A stretch of 64,000 nucleotides of DNA, taken from assembly GCA_030340625.1 (NCBI GenBank), contig JAOPHQ010006261.1, positions 175,001-239,000 of the forward strand, read 5' to 3'. Position 1 is the first letter of the stretch. Each line of letters opens with the position of its first letter. A model generated the notes under the pieces. The model did no database searches, was not told the origin of the DNA, and was given only the letters and a program-made list of their open reading frames with translations. Origin of the DNA: Merluccius polli (Eukaryota; Chordata; Actinopteri; Gadiformes; Merlucciidae). A program made the translations under genes and the position numbers. Below are positions 24,054 through 34,600 of the stretch, one piece after another.

Positions 24054-24789
24054 GCTTGGAGCCCTGGTCAGAGAGGGGGCCTGGAGCCCTAGTCAGAGAG
24101 CAGGTCTGGAGCCCTGGTCAGAGAGGGGGCCTGGAGCCCTGGTCAGAGAGGGGGCCTGGAGCCCTGGTCAGAGAGGGGCTTGAAGCCCTGGTCAGAGAGA
24201 GGGGCGCTGGAGCCCTGGTCAGAGAGGGGGCCTGGAGCCCTGGTCAGAGAGGGGCTTGAAGCCCTGGTCAGAGAGGGTGGCCTGGAGCCCTGGTCAGAGA
24301 AGGGGCCTGGAGCCCTGGTCAGAGGGGGAGCCTGGAGCCCTGGTCAGAGAGGGGGCCTGGAGCCCCGGTCAGAGAGGGGGCCTGGAGCCCCGGTCAGAGA
24401 GGGGGCTTGGAGCCCTGGTCAGAGAGGGGGCCTGGAGCCCTAGTCAGAGAGGGGGCCTGGAGCCCTGGTCAGAGAGGGGGCCTGGAGCCCTGGTCAGAGA
24501 GGGGGCCTGGAGCCCTGGTCAGAGAGGGGCTTGAAGCCCTGGTCAGAGAGGCAGCCTGGAGACCTGGTCAGAGAGGGGGCCTGGAGCCCTGGTCAGAGAG
24601 GGAGCCTGGAGCCCTGGTCAGAGAGGGGGCCTGGAGCCCCGGTCAGAGAGGGGGCCTGGAGCCCTGGTCAGAGGGGGCCTGGAGCCCTGGTCAGAGAGGG
24701 GCTTGAAGCCCTGGTCAGGGAGGCGGCCTGGAGCCCTGGTCAGAGAGGGGGCCTGGAGCCCTGGTCAGAGAGGGGCTTGAAGCCCTGGT
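24054..24789 (+). repeat. 25-bp minisatellite, about 30 copies
   Basis: The unit is close to GGAGCCCTGGTCAGAGAGGG plus GGCCT. Some units are 24, 26 or 27 bp, and a recurring variant has GAGGGGCTTGAAGCCC. The array is open in several frames with (W/G)SPGQRG-type translations only because the unit lacks stops. The frame changes every unit, so this is not a protein gene. The alternating standard and short units suggest a higher-order pattern. Confidence 0.95.
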
Positions 24790-25224
24790 TGGAACAGCAA
24801 TTCTGATGGAAGCTTCAAGAGTGTAGGCTTCAGTTCGCCTAAAGCCCCATGTCCATGATAAGCTGAAAAAGAGCCAGCATCAACTTTGCCATGCATCCCT
24901 ATGGGACGAGCATCAACCTCAACCTAGCTTCGGCGCTACCCTAAGCGACACTCTGTGCCAACCAATCAATTTCCAGTCCGATATTGTGGCCGTGAAAATA
25001 AAATAATGCCAACACTATGCCAGAGAGCAATAGAAAAAAAGAATACAAGGAAGAAAAACGAATAGTTTGTTCTTCAGAATATATTCAACTATCCTCAACT
25101 GTCAGCTTCATTCCTTACTACGTGGTGATTAGCTGACAACAGTGCAGATTCAGCCCAGCCTAGTGCCTAGACAGGCAGTCTCGAACACCCAGCCTTGCTC
25201 TGGAGCTGACGCCCACGTTTTGTT
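24790..25224. other. Gene-free stretch
   Basis: No gene or bounded element was resolved here. Confidence 0.5.
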
Positions 25225-25525
25225 CACTCAGTGACCATCTTGAATTTGAAATAACACTGGGGGAGGCTAACTGCCTACGTATAACTCAATAGTTTGTCTA
25301 ACTGTTAGTTTGTAGTTTCTTGCAAGTTCTTTATTCTTACAAGGACTTGTATTCTTACCATACCATCGCTGGGATGACAGCGATGGTATGGTAAAAACAC
25401 TGTTACGGGCTGAGCTACTCAGTAACTGTTCGAAAGCAACCGTCAACAAACTGTCAAAAAAAACTAGCGTTCGTAATTCCCCCAGCGTAGTGTCAAATTT
25501 CAAATTCAAGATGGCCGTCAAGTGA
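25225..25525. mobile_element. Foldback (palindromic) miniature element with an inner hairpin
   Basis: The left arm GACCATCTTGAATTTGAAAT (from about 25231) is inverted at the right as ATTTCAAATTCAAGATGGCC, ending about 25517. The arms are followed inward by ACACT and GGGGGA words in both. A second, inner perfect stem TACCATACCATCGCTG / CAGCGATGGTATGGTA lies near 25357-25393. The arms resemble foldback or MITE termini. No target duplication was resolved. Confidence 0.6.
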
Positions 25526-26467
25526 TTTTCCTTCTATTTATTTTCTTTCACCCCACACTCCCACTTTCTTACCATCTCCTGTCCTCTCTCATATATTCTC
25601 TCATCTTCCCCATCATCTCCTGCCTTCTCTAATCCCTTCTCTCTTATTCATCTACTTGACCATGTAACTGCACTGCAGGCACACACACACATCCTTTCTT
25701 CATGTGTGTGTATTGATAAAAGATCTTGTGTATGTGATCGTGAGCGCATGTGAAAAACAGAATATTAAGAAAGTACTTTGGTACCAGCTTAATATACTCC
25801 AACCATCTCCACCTCGAAATAATAAAAAGAGATTGCATTGTCTGGGGGAAAGCTGCTGTTGATACTAAAGTTCTGGGTTAAATTGGAAACTTTATACAGG
25901 TGAGGGTTAGCACCCTTGGCACCCACTAGCTCAAAGCTTTGGTTCTGCTTAAACCCCCACACACTTAGTTAAAATAAGTGTGTTGCATTTCACATATATT
26001 TTCTTTTCTGCTTGTGCTCATTTGCATTTGTGAGTGGGTGAGTATGTGTGTGTACTCTCCTGTGAACCTTGTGGAAAAATACACTTCCAACAGCTTGGAT
26101 GATTCACCATGTGTCTTACAAATGTATTACTACCTAATACCCCTCAACACATACGCATATAATGACACTGAAGAGTATGAAAAGTAATAACTAATAGTAT
26201 AAGAGAGATGATGAGGAAATAAGGTTAAGGTAAGGTTTCTGGACCTAATGGTATGATAAACACACAAACACACAGACACAGACACACACACAAATGTCCA
26301 CATTTATATGATACATAACAACAGCTTATTTTGCAATGCCTGGAAATAAAGAAATATGTCGACTCTTAACCTCTTAAAGACCACCTTCACCTATATTAGA
26401 ACAAGAACTATCCAGTGAAAAACAACATATTTATTTCATACTATAGCCACATATATATATACCAACT
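25526..26467. other. Gene-free stretch
   Basis: I see no gene. Polypyrimidine sequence lies near 25540-25660 and CA/GT patches near 25680-25710 and 26262-26290. Confidence 0.5.
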
Positions 26468-27387
26468 ATTATACCATGGCCCAGGTGAATACTCGATTCT
26501 GATTGGCTGGGAAGGTGTGCATTATTCTTCATCACGGCCATGACGCAAGCAGCCTCATAACAGGTCTAAAAATGAATGCACTGAACGAAACGTTAGTAAC
26601 TGTCAACTTGGACCAGACTCGGGGGGGACTACGTTTAGAAAGCTTCCCCGTTGCCACGTCATTACTAAGATCGTCTCTATTTACTGGAGTAATAAGGTAA
26701 CGTTGCCATGTCGTTACTAAGATCGTCTCTATTTACTGGAGTAATAAGGTAACATTGCCATGTCGTTACTAAGATCGTCTCTATTTACCGGAGTAATAAG
26801 GTAACATTGCCATGTCGTTACTAAGGTCGTTTCTATTTACTGGAGTAATAAGGTAACATTGCCATGTTGTTACTAAGATTGTCTCTATTTACTGGAGTAA
26901 TAAGGTAACGTTGCCATGTCATTACTAAGATCGTCTCTATTTACTGGAGTAATAAGGTAACGTTGCCATGTCGTTACTAAGGTCGTTTCTATTTACTGGA
27001 GTAATAAGGTAACGTTGCCATGTCGTTACTAAGATCGTCTCTATTTACTGGAGTAATAAGGTAACGTTGCCATGTCGTTACTAAGGTCGTCTCTATTTAC
27101 TGGAGTAATAAGGTAACATTGCCATGTCATTACTAAGGTAATCTCTATGTACCAGAGTAATAAGGTAATGTCTGCATTCCATATGAATCTTATGTTAACT
27201 GACAGGCATTAGACAGACCCAGGCATTAGTCAGACGCATATACATCTCCGGTCATTTGCTGTAAATTGTTTACAGGCACACACAAATTAGTGTGAGCTAA
27301 AAGTTGTACTTTTGAGACAGAATTACCCCAAAATATGAATCAACACCGTTATGTTTGTATTGATTTGTAAGTGGCCATGGTATAAGC
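26468..27387. mobile_element. Candidate inverted-repeat element carrying a 52-bp minisatellite
   Basis: TTATACCATGGCC near 26469 is inverted as GGCCATGGTATAA at about 27374-27386. The left side reads CCATGGCCCAGGTGAATACT, then CGATTCTGATTGG, a word order I recognise as a fish repeat. The interior is largely the 52-bp tandem array. No target duplication was established, so the boundaries are tentative. Confidence 0.4.
26650..27169 (+). repeat. 52-bp minisatellite, ten copies
   Basis: Units begin (G/A)TTGCCATGTCGTTACTAAG and end GGAGTAATAAGGTAAC. They start at 26650, 26702, 26754, 26806, 26858, 26910, 26962, 27014, 27066 and 27118. The period is exactly 52 bp, with only point differences except in the last, more diverged unit. 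Confidence 0.95.
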
Positions 27388-27507
27388 GGGATAATCCACT
27401 CCGAGGTGTGCATGTATCGAAAAATAATGCACTTCGCGGAGGCAAACCCTTAGCCCCGCATTGTGCATTATTTATCGATACATGCACACCTCGGAGTGGA
27501 TTATCCC
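27388..27507. mobile_element. 120-bp foldback element
   Basis: A ~45-bp left arm starting GGGATAATCCACTCCGAGGT (27388) is inverted at the right, ending ACCTCGGAGTGGATTATCCC (27507). The loop contains GGCAAACCCTTAGCCCCGC. The RNA or single strand would form a very stable hairpin. It has no coding function. Confidence 0.8.
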
Positions 27508-29409
27508 TTAGTAAGGCAACATACACACATGTGCATGAGCGTGTGTGTGTTTAAACGTGTGTGTGAAATGTGGTGTGCTCTGTGTGTACACTTGCTGGAA
27601 GGCAAGGTGAGGTTGTACGCTCCAAGAAAAGATAAGAATGACTTCTTATTGGGGCAGAAACACCTTATTACAGGATGTTTGGCAAACATCTTCCAGTCTC
27701 CACTCCTAAATCCTTCCGTCTCTTTATTTACCATGTGTTGGAGTTGTATAGTTGCCGAGAGCCAGTGCTCAGACCTCTGGCAGGATCAGAGCTGGATTCT
27801 GGATTTGCTCAGAGGTTCATAAGGCGTGATGGTGAAGGAGCTTGAAAGTCCATCATTTTTTCCAGCCTCACAGAATGTGTACACAAAAACTATGGTACAT
27901 TTATTTACTTTGATCAACAAAATACCTTTTTAAGTAACTTAAAATAAAGTAAATGTCTCGAGTGAAGTTGAATGGGAGCTGGAAAGGAGCCTTTTATAAA
28001 TCGCAGATGACCTTTTACTCACCTGTCGATAAAATGAGTTGCAAGTATATAAGGAAAACAAGTCTTGTACATTTGTTACTGTAAAGAGTGAAGCCAGTGA
28101 CGGGGTTATAATTTTGCCTGTATGTAACAATAACGCTGTAACAATTATTTCCAGAGGCACCCCCTATTACAAAGGGCTAGAGATGGGGGGGTGATGAGAA
28201 ACCCATGGAGATGATCAAAAAGACCAGATATGATCTCCAAATGAGTTTTATACACGTGACAGACAGTCTCTTCACTGCAGTTTAAGCTACAGTTTAGAGT
28301 GGATGTTACGTCTCTCAAACATCTTTCAATCAGCTTTATTTGATTTTGGACCGCAAGAGGGAAGACTGCAAGGCGATCTCATAAAAAACAAATAATATCT
28401 TGGAACCCGCTCGGCTTCCTACCCGCTTCCTTGGCATTAACCTTACTGTAAAGTAAGTGCATTCTCCTGCAATTGGTTTAAACCATAACAGAAGACAGAT
28501 CATTTTAAATATATAAGCAGAATGTATTAATAAATTACACTACAAATGCATACACATAAGAAACACATCTATACCAGTAACAATATCACAGGAAGATGTA
28601 TGATAAATGATTAATACATGGCATGAATATAATGTATTTGGTTTACGAAGGCAATGTACTTTTTAGGTTATGTAGCGTGTCCTATGAGTTACGAATGGTT
28701 CACCACAAATCATCAACAGATAGATTGATGCATATGTAAGGACTTAAATTCTGGTCAGTTTTTAAAGCGCACAAAGTCGAAATTCAAAGACATATATTCA
28801 GTGTAACATGATGTGTAGGGAGGGCAAGATAATTGAGCTCCAGTTGATTGTGGTGCTCGGGTTGGCTAGAAAGAAGCAGACCTCAAGATGGTAGCCATTA
28901 GCAACCAGCTGGTGTCTTCGTGCTACAGCCAGTTCTAGCTGTCTCAGTTGAAGATAAAAGAGGAATGAAAGCGGCTTTGTTATTTTTGTTAGGCCAGCGG
29001 ATCTGACTTTGGCATGATGAGCTATGAGTGTAACCCCAGGGCTCCATCACTATCAGCGGCACGTTAACTCACTGTTATATGTGCTCTGCAGGAAGCGTCA
29101 CCAAACGCTTCTTTGTACATTGAAAACAATCAATTTGGTTGGAGCCATTGGACATGCCGAGGCCGGTGTCTATGGAGCACCTTCCATTGAGTATTTTGGC
29201 ATCATTATGAGCGGTTTCTAGCTGTCATCTAGAGCGGTTCCCTCGTTCGGGATGGTCTCTGTAAGCAAAGCAGACCTGGGAATCAATGTGACACAAGGCA
29301 GTATCACTAGTAATGAACTCAAAGTTCATTCAGATACATAAAGCATATATACAGTTTAGCGTGAGAGAATCACGCCCATTGCATGATGAGATTGCAGACA
29401 GTTATTACC
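27508..29409. other. Gene-free stretch
   Basis: I see no gene, RNA gene or bounded element. The sequence is AT-rich and unique-looking. Confidence 0.5.
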
Positions 29410-29637
29410 TACAGCTTGAGAGCAGATGCTGACTAAGCCCTAAAGACATCTCAATGCTAGCAGATAGGAGTTGGGTCAAAACCATGCTGTCATGTTTAGC
29501 AATAACCTTCATGTACACAGTAGAGTGGAAATCTACCAGCACACTACAGCTTGAGAGCAGACACTGACTAAGCCCCAAAGGCATTGCAATGCTAGCAGAT
29601 AAGAGTTGGGTGAATAATAACATTCATGTACATAGGA
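29410..29637 (+). repeat. Two-copy direct duplication, ~136-bp unit
   Basis: ACAGCTTGAGAGCAGA, TGACTAAGCCC and CAATGCTAGCAGATA recur in the same order from about 29411 and again from about 29547. The copies also share CATGTACA and AGAGTGG near their ends. It is a local tandem duplication. Confidence 0.8.
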
Positions 29638-29984
29638 GAGTGGCACACAAAGGAAAGGAAACACAAAAGGAAAAATGAGGAGTTAACATAGGAATACATG
29701 ACACAACTCCCAACAGGCAGCCTATCCCAGCCGAATGAAAAAGTCGACGGATCGCTCATCAGGATAGAAAGACCTGGAGTCCGTTTGGTCATGAATCTAG
29801 TTTCATTAGTCACTAAAACTCTGTACCATTTGGGTAATTGATTATGATTGAGTTTCACCGCATAATCTCTCTGGCCATAGGGCATAACATATTGTTCTGA
29901 TTCTGAGAGGATAAAGCGGTTGAATATGTGAATGTGGTGGTGAGCATATATTGCACATTCATATTTGTCCCTAGAAAACCGGGA
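29638..29984. other. Gene-free flank of the retrotransposon
   Basis: No coding sequence is seen. This is the insertion-site flank of the retrotransposon. Confidence 0.5.
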
Positions 29985-29989
29985 CATTC
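29985..29989. repeat. Target-site duplication, left (CATTC)
   Basis: The five bases immediately before the TG of the 5' LTR equal the five immediately after the CA of the 3' LTR at 35483-35487. Confidence 0.9.
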
Positions 29990-30528
29990 TGTCATGGTTT
30001 GAGTTTTGCGTTTCTGTGTTGTTGCTTGTTTTGTCCCTTCTCGTTTCCCCTGGCGTGTAGGTGCAAGGTAGTGGGCGTGGTAAGGTTGCCGGCACATTCA
30101 ACGAGGCACACCTGGCTCTCATCATCAATCACTCCTCCTATATAACCCCGGTTCAATCTTCACTCCAGTGCCGAATTATTACATTCATCGTGTGTTTTTT
30201 CTCGTTCACCTTTTTGGTCACTACCGGCTCTAGTGTGTTTATGTGATCTGACAGTTTCGTGTTTTTCTCCCGGGGGCTCTACGTGCCTTAGGTCTCCAGT
30301 GTGCCGCGTGCTTATGCCGTCCGCCGAACGCCGTTTCCAGCCAACCGCGTGTCCCCCTTTCCTGGCATCCTGTGTCGGCAGCCTTCCCGTCTGCTGCCCT
30401 CCCTGCACGCCAGCGTCCTTAGTTATATCCCCTCCGTTTTTGATCCTTGTTTGATAAACCCTTTTTTACCATCACCTCTCGTTGTCTCTGTCTCTGCTCC
30501 GGGGCCCTACTATTGCTAAAACCTAACA
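29990..30528 (+). repeat. 5' LTR
   Basis: This 539-bp LTR starts TGTCATGG and ends CCTAACA. It matches the 3' LTR at 34929-35482 by eye except just after the predicted RNA start, where this copy has about one base in place of about sixteen (near 30184), making it 15 bp shorter. It carries the element's promoter, and RNA is predicted to start at 30170. Frames within it are shared by both LTRs and are not genes. Confidence 0.95.
30139..30180 (+). promoter_or_regulatory. LTR promoter and self-primer at the RNA 5' end
   Basis: A TATATAA box lies at 30139-30145. GCCGAATTATT at 30170-30180 starts 31 bases downstream, where transcription would begin. Those 11 bases are the exact reverse complement of 30530-30540 just inside the element. 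This is the arrangement known from Tf1, where the first 11 nt of the RNA fold back and prime minus-strand DNA synthesis instead of a tRNA. The start site itself is predicted, not shown. Confidence 0.8.
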
Positions 30529-30529
30529 G

Positions 30530-30540
30530 AATAATTCGGC
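30530..30540 (+). other. Primer-binding site for self-priming
   Basis: AATAATTCGGC begins one base after the 5' LTR and is perfectly complementary to GCCGAATTATT at 30170-30180. It replaces the tRNA-complementary site (usually starting TGG) of ordinary LTR elements. The gag start codon follows only 3 bases later. Confidence 0.8.
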
Positions 30541-30543
30541 CAC

Positions 30544-31605
30544 ATGGACCCCGCAGAGACGGAACAGCTGAGACACGCTATCTCCAATCAGGGAATACGC
30601 GTCGGCCAGCATGAACAAGTATTGGTTAGCGCCATGGACAGCATTAATGCGCTAACCGCTAAGGTTGAGCAACTTAGCAGCAGCGTTAACCAAATGCTCA
30701 CGGCTCTTTCCGGTGTTAGTTCCTCCGGCGGGGTTTCTAACGCTACCGCCGCAGCCGCCTCACCCGTCGTTTCGCCATCCCCTCCAGTACCTAGTCCTGT
30801 GCATATCAGGGAGCCTCATATCCCCACTCCGGCTCATTTTTCGGGCGAATTAGGAAAGTGTGGTGTTTTTCTGCACCAGTGCTCCCTGGTCTTTTGCCAA
30901 CAACCGCTCACCTACCAGACTGACAGTTCTAAAATCGCTTTTATCATGGGATTACTCACCGGTAGGGCAGCCGAGTGGTCCGTCGCCATTACCGCAGCTA
31001 ACGCACCGTATGTATCGATCTACCAGCTCTTTCTCTCTGAAATTCGAAAAGTTTTTGATCATCCGGTGCAGGGTAAGGAGGCCGGTAAACGGTTGCTCGC
31101 GCTCCGCCAGGGCTCGGCTTCCGTTGCCTCTTACGCCGTGGATTTCCGCATCTTAGCGGCGCAGTGTGGCTGGGGTGAGGTAGCTCTTCAGGGGGTTTTT
31201 CTCGATGGATTAACTGAAAGACTAAAAGACGAAATAGCGGTACGCGATGAGACTTCCTCCTTGGAGGACCTAATTGCGTTAGCCGTCCGATTGGATAACC
31301 GTCTCTGCGAGAGACGGAGGGAGAGAGAGGATTCCCTTCTTTTCCGGTCTCGCTCCATGAACCTTCGCTCCGGAGCTGCCGCGGAGGACTTCACACCGGT
31401 CGACCCAACAGCCAGCTCCAGCCCTGCTACGTCAGACAACCTGGGTGAGCCCATGCAGCTCGGACGCATGCGTCTCACGCCGTCCGAGCGGCAACGCCGG
31501 CTTCGTCTTGGCCTCTGCATCTACTGTGGTCAGGCCGGACACCGTCTCGCCACCTGTCCGTCCACGCCAAAAGACCAGGCTCATCAGCGGCTGGGAGGGC
31601 GCTGA
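30544..31605 (+). CDS. gag: Gag structural protein of the chromovirus
   Basis: The 353-residue protein forms the nucleocapsid-like particle that packages element RNA. The start ATG at 30544 sits in a strong context (GCCACATGG) directly after the primer-binding site. A short helical, coiled-coil-like N-terminus (about residues 5-60) and a Ser/Pro-rich linker are followed by a retrotransposon Gag domain (about 95-245, with PHIPTPAHFSGE and the AAEWS motif). Near the C-terminus, at residues 325-338, is one CCHC zinc knuckle of spacing C-X2-C-X4-H-X4-C (CIYCGQAGHRLATC), the usual RNA-binding module. The stop codon TGA overlaps the ATG of pol by one base. There are no internal stops or frameshifts. 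The gene symbol gag is generic. Confidence 0.95.
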   Translation: MDPAETEQLRHAISNQGIRVGQHEQVLVSAMDSINALTAKVEQLSSSVNQMLTALSGVSSSGGVSNATAAAASPVVSPSPPVPSPVHIREPHIPTPAHFSGELGKCGVFLHQCSLVFCQQPLTYQTDSSKIAFIMGLLTGRAAEWSVAITAANAPYVSIYQLFLSEIRKVFDHPVQGKEAGKRLLALRQGSASVASYAVDFRILAAQCGWGEVALQGVFLDGLTERLKDEIAVRDETSSLEDLIALAVRLDNRLCERRREREDSLLFRSRSMNLRSGAAAEDFTPVDPTASSSPATSDNLGEPMQLGRMRLTPSERQRRLRLGLCIYCGQAGHRLATCPSTPKDQAHQRLGGR

Positions 31606-34600
31606 TGAGCCACACCACCACCTCCAAAGATTCAGCTACCAGGCTCACGCAACGAGGTACGCTAACCTGGCAGCAGGAGACTGCCACCGTTCAAGTTTTG
31701 ATTGACTCTGGTGCAGACGATAACTTTATTGACTCGAATCTCTCCTCTCAGCTAGGTCTACCCCTAGAGACGCTACCTGAAGCCAAGGACGTTTTTGCGT
31801 TAGACGGCAGATTGCTGGCTCAGGTTACACACCGTACTCAGCCATTTTCACTGCGGCTCTCCGGTAACCATCACGAGATAATCACGCTATTTGTTATTCC
31901 GTCCCCGTCCACTCCTTTGGTCCTCGGTCTCCCCTGGTTAAAATTACATAACCCACTCATTAACTGGGCTAACTGCACTATCTCCAACTGGAGTATTTTT
32001 TGCCATTCACATTGCCTGCACTCCGCCACTCCCAGTAATCCAGTCTCCTCTCCCATTCCGGTTGAAACTATTGACCTCTCTACCGTCCCCTCCGACTACC
32101 ATGATCTGCAAGCCGTGTTCAGTAAGGACCGGGCGTTAACCTTACCTCCTCACCGCCCGTACGACTGCGCTATCGAGATCATTCCGGGGTCCACGCTCCC
32201 CAGTAGTCGACTGTATAACCTGTCTAAGCCCGAGAAGGAAAGTATGACTAAATACATTAATGAATCACTGGCAGCAGGTCTCATCCGTCCCTCTTCATCC
32301 TCCACGGCCGCAGGTTTCTTTTTCGTGTCTAAGAAGGATAAGAGCCTGCGGCCGTGCGTAGACTACCGGGGCCTCAATAACATCACAATAAAGAATAAAT
32401 ACCCCCTTCCTCTTCTCGATTCGGCGTTTGGGTTCGAGCACCAGTCGGCGATATTTACAAAATTAGATCTCCGTAACGCCTATCATTTGGTGCGCATCCG
32501 CGAGGGCGACGAGTGGAAGACCGCTTTCAACACTCCACTTGGTCAGTTCAAATACAGAGTCATGCCGTTCGGACTCACTAACGCTCCCGCGGTTTTCCAA
32601 GCCCTCGTCAACGATGTTCTCCGCGACATGCTCAATCTGTTTGTGTTTGTTTACCTCGACGACATTTTGATATTTTCACGCAACCTGGCCGAACATATTC
32701 AGCATGTTCGGCTTGTTCTCCAGCGACTCCTGGAGAACCGATTATATGTCAAGGCAGAGAAGTGCGCGTTCCACGTTTCGTCCGTGGAGTTCTTGGGATT
32801 CGTCATAGAAAAGGGGCAACTTATGACGGATCCCAAGAAGATCCAAGCGGTGGTGGAGTGGCCAGCCCCATCCACTCGCAAGCAGCTCCAGCGGTTCCTC
32901 GGGTTCGCTAATTTCTACCGCAGATTCATAAGAGACTATAGCCTGGTAGCCGCCCCACTTACCCAGCTCACCTCGACCAAGGTTCCCTTCGTGTGGTCTT
33001 CTGCTGCCCAGGCAGCATTTAACAAGTTGAAGCTTCTTTTTTCATCTGCCCCTGTTCTCGCTCACTCGGATCCGTCGCTCCAGTTTGTGGTGGAGGTGGA
33101 CGCCTCCGACACGGGAGTCGGAGGAGTACTGTCACAACGGTCCCCGGACACCCAAAAGCTCCATCCATGTGCGTTCTTCTCCCGCCGACTGTCTCCAGCT
33201 GAACGTAACTATGATGTTGGCAACAGAGAGCTATTGGCTGTGGTGTTAGCGTTGCAGGAATGGAGACACTGGCTGGAGGGCTCCTCCCAGCCATTTATCG
33301 TGTGGACCGATCATAAGAACTTGTCCTATTTACGCTCTGCCCATAGGTTAAACTCCCGTCAGGCTCGGTGGGCACTGTTCCTGGGCCGTTTCGAGTTCAC
33401 CCTCACCTACCGTCCAGGGTCCCGCAACACCAAGCCCGACGCTCTCTCCCGTCAGTTCTCCCCTCCGGAGGAGGAGGGGGTCGTGGAAACCATCCTCCCG
33501 AGTGCCTGTGTGGTCGGAGCGGCCAGGTGGGAGGTGGAACAGGTGGTCCAGGAGGCTCTTCGGAATCAACCGCAGCCAGAGGGATGCCCTCCAGGGAGAC
33601 TCTTCGTGGCGGCGGAGGCGCGATCTGCGGTCTTGCAGTGGGGCCACTCTTCAAGGATCTCATGCCATCCAGGTTTCCATCGCACCCTGGCCCTCATCCG
33701 ACAGCGTTTCTGGTGGCCGTCTATCTCTCCTGATACCAAGGAGTTTGTCGCCGCCTGCTCCGTCTGCGCCCGCGGTAAGGCCTCCCATCGCCCTCCTGCC
33801 GGCCTACTACGCCCTCTTCCTGTCCCCCACCGCCCCTGGTCGCACATAGCCGTTGACTTTGTGACCGGTTTGCCTCCCTCTGAGGGGAACACGGTCGTCC
33901 TAACTATTGTGGACCGGTTTTCCAAATCGGTGCATTTCGTTCCACTGCCCAAGCTCCCCTCAGCTTTAGAGACTGCGAACCTCTTGGTTCACCATGTGTT
34001 CCGTCTTCACGGGATACCCCAGGACATTGTGTCAGACCGGGGGCCGCAGTTCGCATCACGAGTATGGAAAGCCTTTTGCCAGGCGTTGGGGGCAGCTGTT
34101 AGCCTTTCATCCGGGTTCCACCCCCAGACTAACGGCCAGACGGAGCGGGCAAACCAGGACCTGGAGTCAGCTCTCCGTTGCGTCACCGCCCGTCATCCAG
34201 CCTCCTGGTCCACCCACCTTCCCTGGATCGAGTACTCTCATAACTCCCTGGTCAGCTCCGCCACAGGGATGTCGCCATTCATGTCTGCCAACGGTTTCCA
34301 ACCCCCATTATTTCCCACACAGGAGGCTGGTGTTGCGGTTCCCTCGGTGCGGGAGAATCTACGGCGTGCCCACCGAGTCTGGAAAGAGGTTAGAGCAGCC
34401 CTTGCACGCACCACAGCCCGCAACCAGCGCCTTGCAGACCGGCACCGGGTCCCAGCTCCCAGCTATCAGCCAGGTCAAAGGGTTTGGTTGTCCTCACGTG
34501 ACTTACCCCTACAGGTGGAGAGCAGAAAGCTCGCCCCCAGATTCATTGGACCGTTTGAGATCGACCACATAATAAATCCCAATGTGGTAAGGTTGAAGTT

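Noticed and set aside
24032..24806. Overlapping ~90-residue repetitive frames (GALVREG, SPGQRG units)
   Set aside because: They arise from a 25-bp minisatellite whose frame shifts every unit.
25267..25521. 84-residue minus-strand frame starting MTAILNLKFDTT
   Set aside because: It lies wholly within the foldback element and has no domain features.
23277..27169. CRISPR-like arrays
   Set aside because: Units are contiguous tandem repeats without unique spacers, in a eukaryotic genome.
29592..30128. 178-residue minus-strand frame crossing into the 5' LTR
   Set aside because: It spans the insertion junction and LTR promoter, and its LTR part recurs at the 3' LTR; a shadow frame.
29985..30186. 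ACATTCATC near 30181-30189 resembling the CATTC target duplication and 3' flank
   Set aside because: A short word match likely by chance; I found no mechanism that needs it.
33348..33952. Long minus-strand and alternate-frame ORFs inside pol
   Set aside because: They are shadows of the GC-rich integrase coding region.
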